64,000 bases of DNA from Epiperipatus broadwayi. Taxonomy: Eukaryota > Onychophora > Udeonychophora > Euonychophora > Peripatidae. The stretch is taken from contig JAQFVV010006294.1 of NCBI GenBank assembly GCA_028023455.1, forward strand, positions 372,001 to 436,000, in the 5' to 3' direction. The notes beneath the pieces were generated by a model, which ran no database searches, was not told the origin of the DNA, and worked only from the letters and a program-made list of their open reading frames with translations. The first letter of the stretch is position 1. Every line of letters begins with the position of its first letter. The translations under genes were made by a program, and so were the position numbers. Below are positions 49,413 through 61,629 of this stretch, in pieces.

Positions 49413-51496
49413 TTGGCTGTAGCAAAGAGTTGGCCAAATAGCTACCATGAACAATGTAGCTGAAGGCAGGACAGTAGATTCAGGAGCTGCCACTATTTTC
49501 CTTTGCAGAAGTTTGAATTCACACAGAAAAAAAACCATTTCTTTGTGTTGAAATTCATAGCCTCAAATGTGGAAAGGACAGTTGCTGGCCTGAAATCTAT
49601 CAAACCAAGACAGCTAGCTTACCTGAAGTCCAATCCAAGAAAGCTTACTTGTCTGAAATTTATCAAATCCCAGACAGAAGGAAACTGATTCAATGACAAG
49701 GTTGAACTGATTATAACTTCCTGACTATGATTTTCTTGAACTGGTCTCCATCAAGAGAAACCATCAGTTGATGTAGTTATATGTATGCTGCTGTGTCTAT
49801 ATCCAGAGAAGCACAGATAAACATATATACAGTGAGTTGTATTTTTTTAATATTCCTTTAAAAAGACATTAATTTAGTAACTTAAAGTAAAACAAATAAG
49901 TAATTTTCTTGAGTCAAACAACTAAAAAAGAAATGATAATCCTTAGTGGGGATGATATTTTAACAACTGATATATAAAACCATATTAGTTTAAAATTGTT
50001 TATTAAAGGAGAAAAAAAAAAGGGAGGGTTAAATTTATATTTATAATTTTAAAAAAAAAAATTATAATTAAGAGTCAAGAAAAAGATTTCCAAAAGATTT
50101 TAGACTAGAAAAAATTTTAAATCAATAAACAATCAACTGTCAAAAAATTGATAGTACTTATTTTAAAGAAAAAAGACTATAATCAGCAAAGAGAATTAAT
50201 TATAAAAATAATCTTTAATAACTTTTTATTATTGTGTCAAATTGAATATATGGTATAAACAATAGTGTGCACATACATTTCTATATGCACACGTGTTAAT
50301 AGATATCTGCATCATTAAAATGTAACTTAAATTTTTAATCATTTATTATTTTATGACAATTGAAATAGTCAATAAAATGTACTGCACTCTGTGTGTGTGT
50401 AGTAGATATATCAAATACATGTCCGATAGAGACATTTAGGTAAAAATTAATGTATTTCTATTATTTTGATAAATTCAAATGTTATGTAAATCAATTAGTA
50501 TATTCCACTGATAACCTATTAAGAAGTAATGTAATCAATGTAATAACTTGAAATTTGTATATTAATCTTGTAAATCACAGTGTGGTAATTTTTTATAGTA
50601 TGTTAATCAAAATCAGAAAGCATATATGTGTGTAGTCTTTTTAGAGACCTTAATTTCATTTCTTTTATTATCTAATAAACTTATTCAATTGTTAAAAATT
50701 ATTTCCATCATCTCTTGGTCGCAAACAGTTGAGGAGCTTATATTCTCTGAGCTACATTTGAGCATGGGATGAATATATAAATGGAGATGCATTGTGCTTT
50801 ATGAGCATTCCAATATGACATTGTCCTGTTTTTGGCATGAGAATTATATTCTTCAAAGCTCCTGCACTATATTTTGTTTTTAGTTTAGCCTTATTAAAAA
50901 TTTAAGTTTACAGTTGGTACTAAGTGGTCAGAGCATTGATGATGATCAGCATGTTTTAATATCACAGTATTATTGTTTATATTTTTCTGGTTATGTATTC
51001 TGATGGATTCGCACATAGTTTGTGCCTCCAAATTAATGGTTAAATAATTGTCTCAAGCTGGCAAAGACTCAATAGTTAGCCTGGTCTACAGAAGAGCCAT
51101 TTCAAATCCAGTCACCAGATGGACTATGGATTTAATTATTTTATTGCTTATCATTCATGATGGTGAATGGTTATTTATTTTGATTATTACTTAGACTGAT
51201 TTTTATTTATTGATAATGCTGGTTGATGGTTAATTATTATGGTTGCTCTGAGGAGCGAATGGCTGATCTCCCAGAGATTCTCTAATCTCATGCTCTTTTT
51301 AATATATATATATATTAAACATTACTTTAATAATAAATACTTTGGATTATTAAATATTTCTTTAATATCATTATCTTTATTGTACTTTTTGTAAATATTT
51401 CATTTTAAATTGATTGGGTATGAGGATTTGCCATCATCCCAGGTTCATCCCAGGTATGACCATCCATATTCTCCCATTCTGTAACAATATATATTT
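49413..51496. other. Unassigned DNA
   Basis: Slightly GC-richer patches (49420-49800, 50700-51290) without recognisable coding or repeat structure; a 61-codon plus frame at 49503-49688 has no known domain. Confidence 0.4.
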
Positions 51497-51741
51497 GCAT
51501 TAAAAGCCTAAAGCTAAACTAGTCAATAAAATAATCAAAATTATCCTAAATTCACAACTCAACTAGACTAGCCAAAGAAAATAAAATCTAAAACACAACC
51601 AATGGTTTCATTGCTACTGCTTGTAGCAGTGAAACCATTAGTTGGGTTTTAGATTTTGTTTTATTTGGTTTCATTGGTTGTGTTTTAGATTTTATTTTCT
51701 TTGGCTAGTCTGGTTGAGTTGTGAATTTCGAATAATTTTAA
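51497..51741. repeat. Repeat family D, copy 2 (palindrome)
   Basis: Imperfect inverted arms, including ACAACTCAACTAGACTAGCC (left) and the complement of GGCTAGTCTGGTTGAGTTGT (right), around GTTTCATTGCTACTG-CTTGTAGCAGTGAAAC. It shares blocks with 15455-15808. Confidence 0.6.
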
Positions 51742-53399
51742 CTATATATATATTGTACCAGTCACTTCTTCATTTCCTTTGATCACCAAGGGTGGCACTA
51801 GGTCACTAACAACCTAGAAAATTTAATTTACGGTGATCAAGAGTTAATGATGATGATAAATGCTATCAGTTAGACCCAGGGAGAGAAAGAGATCTTCAAC
51901 ATTGTTCAGACAATTGAGAAAATACAGAGACAAACATCAGCCAAGATAATTTTAAATAATTTCATACTTTATTCAATTTATAAAATTCCAAGCAAACAAA
52001 TATAAGAGTTTGACCTAAATTTCCCTACCGTATTTATCAAAAATTGTACACAAGTTTTGAAGCATTAAATACCCTGGCAGATAAGTGTTTTCTCACCTAT
52101 AATTTAATGAGGGATTTATATCTTCCTGCCAGCGGTTTATAAAAAAACCAATTCCAGTTTCCCTACTTAGAGGCTTCAAAACAAATGGAGTCTTATAGAG
52201 AGTACAATGCAGTGCATGTGAGCTTTCCTTGGCCCATATTAAAATATCAGGACCAGAAATGTCATGTCTGCAGAACAGCTCATGATTAACAACATTCAAG
52301 GTAATTCAAGGTTGATCCAAATACTAGACAAGAAAATAGAACAAGAAAAGATTATAATTTTGTGATCTTAAAGAGAAAAAAACAAAATCTCCAATCTAGA
52401 AAAAAACAACACTACACTTGATAAACTGCCAGCCAAAAATTTTATGGTCTGCAGGAAATGCAAACCAAGCTCATCTAAATAATTACAATGAAAAAGGGGC
52501 AAGTGAGATAAAAAAAAATTACTAATATCTGCCCAAGTATTTATCAAGGGTTAGTAATATAAATAAATAAAAAACCATTAAGCATATAAATATAGAAACT
52601 TGCAATACACTCTCAGATAAATAAATAAAAATGTGGAATCTTAAAACTAAGAGTCCAGCACACACTATAAATAAAATGCATAATAAATGCTTAAAGATAT
52701 TTAAATGAAACATGCAAAATGTATTATAAAGCGAGATTTCTTTTAAGATTAAGCTGAGATCTTAATAAGAGATTTAAACCCTGGTTAGGAAAAACATTTT
52801 ACCTCGAGGTATAAGGTTAGGTTCAGCGGATGTCTTTCAGCAGCACACACAATTTATTCCATTTGAAAGTTCCGATGAAGATATTGGTTTCCATTATATG
52901 TTCGGGAGTCTGGAGGCAAGCACTATGATATGATATTCCAGGAACAATCCGAGATCCAGGGTTTGTCTTTAGGCTGGTTTAGCACAGCATGTTGTAGATA
53001 AGATTCATTCTGCAGAGACGATTGTATTTAGCAAAAAATAGTCAACAATAACTTCAGCAAAATTTCCTAATGGTGAACAGTAAACGGTAATATTCTAATG
53101 GCAAACAGTAAAAGGTAATATTAGCAACAGTGATCTTCAGACACAAATATCTTTTAAAAATCAGGTAGCACAGCAATTCGAATCAGAATCATACAAAGGT
53201 GAATCAATACTCAACAAGCAGAATAAAAATGAATAGCTGAATAATAATTAGTCCAAAATCCTAGGGCTATTTATGTGCACTCTTATCTCCCATAACATAT
53301 TTAATTAGCAAATTCTGACCAGGGCAAATCTCTATCTCAAAACTAATCTTAATTTAAAAATCTGACAAGGGTTACTATCTTATACAAAATGAATTTTAA
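51742..53399. other. Unassigned DNA, possibly retroelement-derived
   Basis: More balanced composition than average and a short direct repeat (GAACAGTAAACGGTAATATT near 53074 and again ~28 bp later). Minus-strand frames such as 52093-52299 lack a recognisable domain. Confidence 0.35.
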
Positions 53400-55120
53400 A
53401 AAAATAAATGCAAAATTAAGTCTCAGCTTTCTTTTTGTTTCAAAAATGTATTTATTAATTACTTTGTGTACAAATTGGAAAGGATATATAAAAAGTTAAA
53501 TGAGGTTATGCTAAGTTCTGAGAGTTCTTGTGAATGGTTTAGTCGGCCAGCATGTTTGTCGTTCTGTTGTTATTAGTTGGGAGGATGAATATATTCCAAG
53601 TGTCCTCAAAAGATTTTTTGGGAGATATGAGCTCATCTCTTTTCCTGATTTATTTTATTGTTTTGCAGAACAACAGACCTGGGTCTAGACGGGGCAGTTC
53701 CATTGTCAACTTGCAGCTTACTACCCAGATTGCATAGAGGATGAAAATAGATAGTCTAATAATAGCAAATGTTCCAGTGTGGATCGCTTTTAATGGATGA
53801 GAGCATTAGGTTCAGTCTGATATTGGAGTTGGTGAAGACCATATCTCTGACCGTTTTAAGGTTTGAACAGTGATACATGAAGTGCTCAATGTTTTCCTCT
53901 TCATGAGAACATAAACTGTAGGTCGGATCAATGTTGGAATTTCCTCTTCGGTAAAACAGGAACCAGTTTGTGGGAAGCGCGCTAAGGTTAATTTTGATGA
54001 AGTCCAGATACTTGGGTTCCAGACACCATCTTTTAAAGTGGGTAATTAATTTTTGGCTTGTAAGGTTGAGAATACTTTCGGGAGGTTGTGGGTGAGGGTT
54101 GATTAGGTGTTATGCATCCCACAAGGTGATTTTAACATCAAGATTGGTGTCCATGATTGGTTTGTATTGACTTAGAAGATTGATAAGGGTCGATATCCAT
54201 GGCATTTTCCCTGGTGGGAGTCGATCTGTTGGGGAAATCTTTTCGGTGATGTTGTTATAGCCAAAGGAATGTATTAAATTATGTAGCATATTATGCATTT
54301 TTTGGAGGACGGCTGCTTGAATAGTGGAAAAACAGGCCATTGAACCTCCGAGGCAGCTGGATTTGTCGGAGGCTGATGGCCACAGTCTTCCCTTTCCAGA
54401 AGAATTTGGTGTATAGGCGATTAATTTTGTTCTGAAACTGTTTGGTTAGTTTGATGAAGGGAAGGTAATATGCAATTTTTGGTTTCATTGTCATATTCAG
54501 GAGGCCTACCTTTCCATATAGTGAGAGGTAGACTCTAGAGAGATGTGATATATTGTTTGGAGAATACCGTCCTGTATTTCTCTGGCCATTGCCATTGAGG
54601 ATTTGAAGATTGGAAACCCCAAGAATCTTTGTGGCTTGGCAGTATAGGTAGATGGCATTTGTTTTCCTGACTATCTGCCAGATAGCTGATTTGTTGGGGT
54701 TTATTTGTAAATGGTAGTTTGCAGAATACCAATTTAAAATTGATTAGTCGGGAAGGTATTTGATGGTAGGTAGAACAATCATGATGTCATCTATGTAGGC
54801 AAATGAGTTGAGGTGTTTATTGATGAATGGAACAAATATGCCTGGGAGATTTTTTTCAATATCCATGAGTAGAGGATTTGTATGCTGTGAAGCATAAAGC
54901 ATTGAGGGGAGAACCTTGAGGGAGAGATTTAAAAGGTTTGAAGCCTGGTGTGAGCTTGCAATCCAGTGAGACAAAGATTTCTCTGTTGCTTAATAGATTG
55001 CTGATTATCTGTATAATGGTGGCTGGAACATCATACTCAGCCAGCAGATTCAGAAGGATGTCTATGTGCACTAAATCAAAAGCCGCAGCGATACCCAGCT
55101 GGACAGCAATGGGTTTAGAT
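53400..55120 (-). pseudogene. L1/Tx1-like LINE, C-terminal RT part and 3' end
   Basis: Reading down the minus strand: RT motif A region AAAFDLVHIDILL (~55085), LPQGSPL (~54915), catalytic YIDD at 54785-54796, then KFFWKGK (~54395), typical of the L1/Tx1 post-RT domain. A CCHC-like C-terminal motif follows (CSHEEENIEHFMYHC, ~53865-53910). The sequence below ~53750 is the presumed 3' UTR. It is distinctly more GC-rich than its surroundings and its frames are long (up to 76 codons), so it is younger than the other LINEs here. 5'-truncated near 55120. Clade is uncertain. Confidence 0.65.
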
Positions 55121-55231
55121 TTCTTTTACAAATAAATTAAAATTAGATTACAAACTAAGAAACAAGAATGCAATTGAAAAAAAAACTTTCCCAAATTAAA
55201 ATGCTTTGTTCAAAAAATAATAATTTTTTTT

Positions 55232-55565
55232 CCTTTTTAAATTAGAATCTTTTTACAAATAAATTTTAAAAAAATAAGTGTCAAAAGAAACTTATTTTTA
55301 AACTAAAATAAAATCTATTGAAGACAAAATTAAAATCATAGAATTTTAAAATATAGCTGCATATTTACGCTATAACATACAACTTTCAAATAGTTTTCTT
55401 TTTAAATTAGATTTACAAATAAATTTTAAAAAAATAAGTATCAAAAGAAACTTATTTTTAAACTAAAGTAAAATCTATTGAAGACAAAATTAAAATCATA
55501 GAATTTTTAAAATATAGCTGTGTATTTACGCTATAACATACAACTTTCAAATAGTTTTCTTTTAA
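55232..55565. repeat. 160-bp direct tandem duplication
   Basis: ACAAATAAATTTTAAAAAAA begins at 55255 and again at 55415; the two copies are nearly identical through CAACTTTCAAATAGTTTTC. A third, partial copy may lie just upstream (~55130). Confidence 0.85.
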
Positions 55566-55923
55566 AACTTTATTAAAACACAAGTTAGTTTTAATTTCGC
55601 GATGAAAGTTTTGAAGCGGATAGAGCATCCGGTTCAATATATATTTAGGAATTTCCAAATATCCACATTTAGTTCCAAGCCATAGCATATATACTAAACT
55701 TCACAGATAGTAGCAAATGGTATAACATGAGTTTTAATATACTGTACACACTATAATAGGATTTTACCTTTTAGCAAATCAAAGATTGGTGATGAGCATC
55801 CTGAATGACTTTACCAGTTTTTAAATCTATTGCAAATAATGTTAGTCAAACAACAGCAATATTTTCTGCTGATCATTAATCATACATATATATATATATA
55901 TATGTGGAAATCTAGAATATGTG
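55566..55923. other. Unassigned AT-rich DNA
   Basis: An (AT)n microsatellite near 55886; nothing else. Confidence 0.5.
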
Positions 55924-56048
55924 GAGGTATCCATTTAAAAAACTTATTTAGAAAGCACTTAACCTAGAACGACTATCTCAGGCCAGAGTAGAGTCAAAGT
56001 AAACTCAGTTAAGTGCTTTCTAATTAAGTTAATTTAAATGGATAACTC
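55924..56048. repeat. 125-bp MITE-like hairpin
   Basis: Arms of about 40 bp (55924-55963 with ATCCATTTAA and AGAAAGCACTTAAC; complement at 56008-56048) with a 44-bp loop. No coding capacity. Confidence 0.6.
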
Positions 56049-57914
56049 TATATATTCAATTTTTCCATCAAAAACATCTATTATAAAATATTTTATTACA
56101 ATATATATGCCTTTACCACAAGCATAACCATCTAACCACATGTAAAATGAATATGGTCTAAAAAACCTGATCTAACTGGCTATTTTTTTATTTTTGGGGG
56201 GCTGGTACATTCAACCAACACCATCACTTCAAGGAATAGTCATAATCCCAGGTTCAAACCTTCATTCACTATGGAATAATCCCATCAACACTAAGCAATA
56301 GTTTGGGATATAAGAAATCCAACTACGATATTGCATTATTTAACTTAAAATACTCTATAGAATTGATGAAATGCAAGAATGAGAATTAAACATAGGCTAA
56401 AGTTTTAAAATCAATGATGATTTATTTCAGGCAGTAATAACAATTTCTCAAATAATGATTTCTTCCAAAATGGAATGATCATTGATAAAATAAAATAAAA
56501 ATACTACAATAGCTTCGATTATCCTCTTTATTACTATAAATTAAAATATTTCTTTATATTTCTCTGATGTCTGATTAATGTTTGAATTTTAACATATTAA
56601 AAAAAATAGTAATCAAATAAAATTCCATAAAAAATGTATTATATCATTCATTTTTAAAGTAAAATGAAACAGAATTATAAGTTAATTCATGAATGTATGA
56701 AATTAAAAATTTTGTCACATATAAGATACAGATGTATAAAAGTCTTACTAACTTTCTGTGGTAGTGTAAGCTTATGTCTGTTTCAATAAGTTTTCCAATT
56801 TTCATAATCGTTCTACATGATTATGCATATTTTATTCATGCTGATTCTGATTTCAGGCTGGCAACAAATGGTTAAATTATATGTCTGTAATTTTTCTTAT
56901 TTCAGCTGGTCATAAACAGTTAAATCTATTTATTTATCCATAGGATGGCAAACTTGTTTATAAGTATGTTTCTTCTTTCATGATCTATCAATAGGTAGAA
57001 TTTTCAAAGAAATCAAAAAGTGTTATTCCAATCTCTGGACAAGGCAAACATCTTCAAATAACAATAGGCATCACTTTTTCTTCCAGACTAAGGCTGAACT
57101 TTCTTTGTAACTTTGTTCTTTGCTAGGTCTGCTGGTGAAAATCTAGCCAGACATACTAAGCCATGGACTACAAAGCATATTTGGTCATTTCATAATTTTC
57201 TAATACTACTGAAAGTATTCTTCTTTCACCACCAATATATATTGCTGTATTGGACTTCCATATGCTGTTCAATGACAACTTCACCTTTATGGTAAATCAG
57301 TTAGTTTAAAATCCATTCTTTCCACTAGCAAAATATGTTCTGATCTTAAATCACTCATCACAGCTCTTTTATAGCTAATTGTCATTGCATTCAAAAAACA
57401 TGTTAGCCAATACTTTAAGTTGTTTCCCTCAAAAATACCTAAGCATTTTAAATGTAACAAAAAAGAGAGAAAAAAGAAAATGGAAGGGAAAATATATATA
57501 CTTTTTCTTTCACAAATTTAACTTTGCTTTGAAACAATCCATCTTTAATAGTAATTATAATAACTTTTTGTTTAATTTTAACAACTCTGATATTTCTTTT
57601 ATTTTTATTTTTTTTTAAATCATAGATAACTGAAATTGTAGATATCGAGAACTGTTATGCAGCAGTTATACCTTATATTTTTATATCAAGATAAGAATTT
57701 ACTTTCCATCTCTTATCCGTTTTTTTTTTTAGTTTTATATAAGAAATTGTTTAAATATAAATTTATCTGAATATTTTTTACACAATAAAATGTAAAAATA
57801 TCATTTATACCATATGCTAAAAATAACAGATATAGAACATTTAACTATACACCAAATATATCACTGATTGTATTTATTTATGCATAAAATAGTTTATAAT
57901 ACACTGACAAACTC
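56049..57914. other. Unassigned AT-rich DNA
   Basis: A B-box-like CCAGGTTCAAACC at about 56249 has no matching A box. No other supported feature. Confidence 0.45.
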
Positions 57915-58751
57915 AAACTCATGTTTAATATGGAAAAATCAAGTGCATGGCAAATTTACACAGGATGCAGTATTATAGAACATTTTAAAGGAAAACCCAG
58001 CCTTTTTTTAGGTTTTCATTTTTACTTAAATCCTACACAAATGAGAAAAAGTATTCAAAATCAACTAACAAATAAAATAGAACATATAATTAACTCCCTA
58101 ACAAAAGCTTATCTATATATATATGCCAGAGTTTCATTATACAACATGCTAATTGTGATTAGAATGATATATTGTATGCCAATAATAAAATTTACACAGA
58201 AATTTATTAACCGTAATCATGTACTATTGAGAAAACTTCTCTGGGGTAGAAGGATTTCATTAATCTCAATCAGAAAACTCCAGTGATCATTAGCAAGCAA
58301 TGGCCTGGGTCTACATTCAATAAAAGTATTTGAAATACAAAAATCACTTAATATCATTTCAAAATATACCAAGATGTATCCTTACCTAGAAAATAGCATT
58401 TAAAATTGCATCTACAGATAGACCACATCCACTTACAGGATATTTAAAGGCCATTAGAGACTTAGTCCTAAAAATACAAAATTTTGTCTATATTCCCCCA
58501 AAGGGTAAATATCAATATTGGGAAGTATATTTTTACTTTCCCCAGCCACAAAATTTCACAAAAAGTCTATACTTGAACTTACAAACAAACAACTATGTCA
58601 CTTGATCACTTGAGCCTAAATTCTTTGACTTTCTGATTAAGATCAACTTAGAAGCATTATCTACTCAATTTTTTTACAAATGTAAAAGACAGATTCAGCC
58701 ATTAGATGATATTGCTGTGGCAGAAATCCCAGTCATATTTAAGAATAAAAA
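57915..58751 (+). pseudogene. L1/Tx1-like LINE fragment (post-palm region)
   Basis: A 121-codon frame (57921-58286) reads MEKSSAW, then LFLGFHF and LLRKLLWG, the order of the post-YxDD region (N-x-x-KS, LG-x-x, f-W-G). After one stop, ASNGLGLHSIKVFEIQKSL (~58290) corresponds to the GGLGL motif. It is related in type to the 53400-55120 fragment but in opposite orientation and more AT-rich. It is interrupted at 58752 by element C; sequence after 60360 may be its continuation. Confidence 0.6.
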
Positions 58752-58923
58752 TATAAATATTGGATAGTCAAAATGAGTCACAGATTAATTCATAGATCAC
58801 ATGACCCTATCTCTTAAGCTTGTAAGTTATAAACAGTGAGGATTGCCAATTCCTCTACAAGCTTTATGATAAATGCTTAGCCAGAGCCAGCACTTAAAAT
58901 ACCTGTCAGGAACCCCTCCCCAA

Positions 58924-58966
58924 ACCCCTGACCATGGTTTCGTGCTTTGGCACTCCTCAGAGGTGT
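58924..58966 (-). ncRNA. Hammerhead C1, intact core
   Basis: CUGAGGA, helix II GUGC-CAAA-GCAC, GAAA, helix III ACC-AU-GGU, GUC; helix I pairs at five of six positions (one A-G mismatch). The best candidate for activity in this element. Confidence 0.8.
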
Positions 58967-59352
58967 CAGGGTAGGTTCAGACACTAGATATAAAAATACC
59001 AACCCAAAGCCAAGCACTTATCTAAAAGTTACCTATTGAATGGAAAATCTGACATTTTCAGACATCTACATGTCTTCAAACCCAGCTATCCAACTCAAAT
59101 AGCTATATGGGGCTGATAGATCTTCAGCCATACTATATATTAGTAGTCATAGCAATATAAAATTGCATAATACTTTTGGCAGAGACTATAAATAGTCAAA
59201 ATAAGTCATAGATCAATTCATAGATCACATGACCCTATCTCTTAAGCTAGTAAGTTACAAACAGTGAGGATTGCCATTCCTCTACAAGCCTTATGATAAA
59301 TGCTTAGCCAGATCCAGAACTTAAAATATCTCTGTCAGGAACCCCTCCCCAA

Positions 59353-59395
59353 ACCCCTGACCATGGTTCCGTGCTTTGGCACTCCTCAGAGAGGT
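59353..59395 (-). ncRNA. Hammerhead C2, core mutated
   Basis: GAAA reads GGAA (A13 changed); the rest is intact with a good helix I (CCUCU/AGGGG). Probably inactive. Confidence 0.75.
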
Positions 59396-59772
59396 GTCAG
59401 GATAGGTTCAGACACTAGATCTAAAAATACCAACCCAAAGCCAAGCACTTATCTAAAAGTTATCTATTGAGTGGAAAATCTGAAATTTTCAGACAGCTAC
59501 ATGTCTTCAAACCCAGTTATCCAAGTCAAATAGCTATATGGGGCTGATAGTCTCTGCCAAAAGTCTTATGCAATTTTATATTGCTATGACTACTAATATA
59601 TGGTATGGCTGAAGATCTATCAGCCCCATATAACTATTTGAGTTGGATAGCTGGGTTTGAAAACATGTAGATGTCTGAAAATTCCAGATTTTCCACTCAA
59701 AAGATAACTTTTAGATAAGTGCTTGGCTTTGGGTTGGTATTTTTAGATCTAGTGTCTGAACCTACCCTGACA

Positions 59773-59814
59773 CCTCTCTGAGGAGTGCCAAAGCACAAAA
59801 CCATGGTCAGGGGT
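59773..59814 (+). ncRNA. Hammerhead C3, core mutated
   Basis: GAAA reads AAAA (G12, the catalytic general base, is lost); the rest is intact with a 6-bp helix I. Predicted inactive. Confidence 0.78.
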
Positions 59815-60209
59815 TTGGGGAGGGGTTCCTGACAGATATATCTCTTTTTAAGTGCTGGCTCTGGCTAAGCATTTATCATAAAGCTTGTAGAGGAATTGGA
59901 AATCCTCACTGTTTATAACTTACAAACTTAAGAGATAGGGTCATGTGATCTATGAATTGATCTATGACTCTTATTTTGACTATTTATAATCTCTGCCAAG
60001 TCTTATGCAATTTTATATTGCTATGACTACTAATATATGGTATGGCTGAAGATCTATCAGCCCCATATAGCTATTTGATTTGGATAGCTGGGTTTGAAGA
60101 CATGTAGATGTCTGAAAATTACAGATTTTCCACTCAATAGATAACTTTTAGATAAGTGCTTGATTGTGGGTTGGTATTTTTAGATCTAGTGTCTGAACCT
60201 ACCCTGACA

Positions 60210-60251
60210 CCTCTCTTAGGAGTGCCAAAGCACGAAACCATGGTCAGGGGT
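60210..60251 (+). ncRNA. Hammerhead C4, core mutated
   Basis: The core reads CUUAGGA (G5 changed to U); helix II, GAAA, helix III and GUC are intact. Predicted inactive. Confidence 0.76.
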
Positions 60252-60359
60252 TTGGGGAGAGGTTCTTGACAGAGATATTTTAAGTGCTGGCTCTGGCTAA
60301 GCATTTATCATAAAGCTTGTAGAGGAATTGGCAATATTCACTGTTTATAAATATTGGAT

Positions 60360-61629
60360 GTTTAAGGAATTTGGTAAAGGTCTTTTTTTGACTGTGTGTG
60401 CTAATACCTTTGCTCTCTGTGCTATATGATGCACAAGATGCCTATGTGTCTATGAAAACAGTTCATGAAGACCATTAATTGCTTTTAGAAATAAGTTAGA
60501 AACAATAAGAGAAAGGAATAGAAAAGGTTTCCGAATACAAGTTATATATAGAAACCCGGTCAGAATCTCTCAATCTTCAAAGCTATAGCATGACATATTT
60601 GCCTTAATAATAATATCTGGATTTTTTTGTTGTTGTTTTTTATTGATTTGTTGTATCTAGTGTGTATGATTTAATTAATGTAAAAAAAAAAAAGAGTAAA
60701 TAATTGTAACCAATGTTTTCTTTACAAAGAATGAATGAAGTATCTTTGAAACATAAAATAGTTTGTTGGAAATAGTTTTTATTACAGAGCGCTAATTATT
60801 TCCATTTATGCTAAAGTATTTCTAGAGATATAGTTTTTATTACAGAGCACTAATTATTTCCATTTATGCTAAAGTATTTCTAGAGATATCTTGAAAAAAA
60901 AAAACATTACAGTATTTCTTTTATTATTTTTTTAAAAAATGGTTATTTTATATTTTTTCTAAATAAATGATCAAAATAATTATTTACAAGAACTATCATG
61001 TGACATTCAAGCACCAAACAAATAGAAATGTTTAGTTGTCCAGTCTGCCATTCTACCACTGCACTAAACTAGTGATTATATTTTTATATTTACCAATATC
61101 AAAATGAGATGTTATGTCCAGAAATAAGGATTTAACTACGCATCAATTTCAAAATTATAGATGCCAAAAAATCATTTTGTAACAGAAGGTATATTGCATG
61201 TTGAGTTATCTGTTCAAATAATTGGATAATTTACCATCAAATGGAAGCATTTAAAACGGTTTAAAAAAACTTTTTTATAAGATCAGATAAATAATAAGCA
61301 ATATACATATAAGTTTAAATAATTTATTATTTTTATTAGGAATTAAAATAACTAAATTAATGTAACAGTTTTTTAAAAGTTGTTTTTTTTTTTTTTCTAA
61401 ATTTTTAACAAATGTGGAAGACTTTTGGAAAAAAATAATATAAAATTTTCCATTAACACATGGTAAAAAAAAAAAAAACTATTTCAGTTTGCATTATATT
61501 TTGGAAACAATTATTATTGCACATGATAAGATTGTAATTTATTATTGTCTAATAGAAAGAAAAAAAAATAGTAACAATTATTAAATAATTATGAATGGGT
61601 AAAGGGAGAATTTAAAATATAAAGATTTC
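60360..61629. other. Unassigned AT-rich DNA
   Basis: The first ~200 bp may be the tail of the LINE interrupted by element C. A 58-bp tandem duplication lies at 60773-60888. Poly(A)/poly(T) runs elsewhere. Confidence 0.45.
60773..60888. repeat. 58-bp tandem duplication
   Basis: TAGTTTTTATTACAGAGC starts at 60773 and again at 60831; the two copies differ at a single visible position (GCGC versus GCAC). Confidence 0.9.

Larger units (their letters stand above)
58752..60359. mobile_element. Element C: palindromic hammerhead element with 14-bp TSD
   Basis: A perfect 14-bp TSD TATAAATATTGGAT (58752-58765, 60346-60359). Two minus-orientation units (58766 to ~59550) meet two plus-orientation units (~59550-60345) at a palindromic centre near GGGGCTGATAG. 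The left end carries ~80 nt (AGTCAAAATGAGTC...GGGTCATGTGATCTATGA on the minus strand) that the right end lacks. Units are clearly homologous to element B. Confidence 0.88.

Noticed and set aside
51244-51290. CTGAGGAGCG as a hammerhead core
   Set aside because: No GAAA with a paired helix II follows, and no cleavage triplet fits.
51600-51660. GTGAAACCATTAG in repeat family D as another hammerhead
   Set aside because: It resembles the GAAACCA 3' half, but no CUGANGA lies upstream on either strand and the flanks pair as a simple palindrome.
61040-61075. Minus-strand TAGTGCAGTGGTAGAATGGC as a tRNA-Gly-like gene
   Set aside because: Only an A-box-like half is present; no B box or acceptor stem was found.
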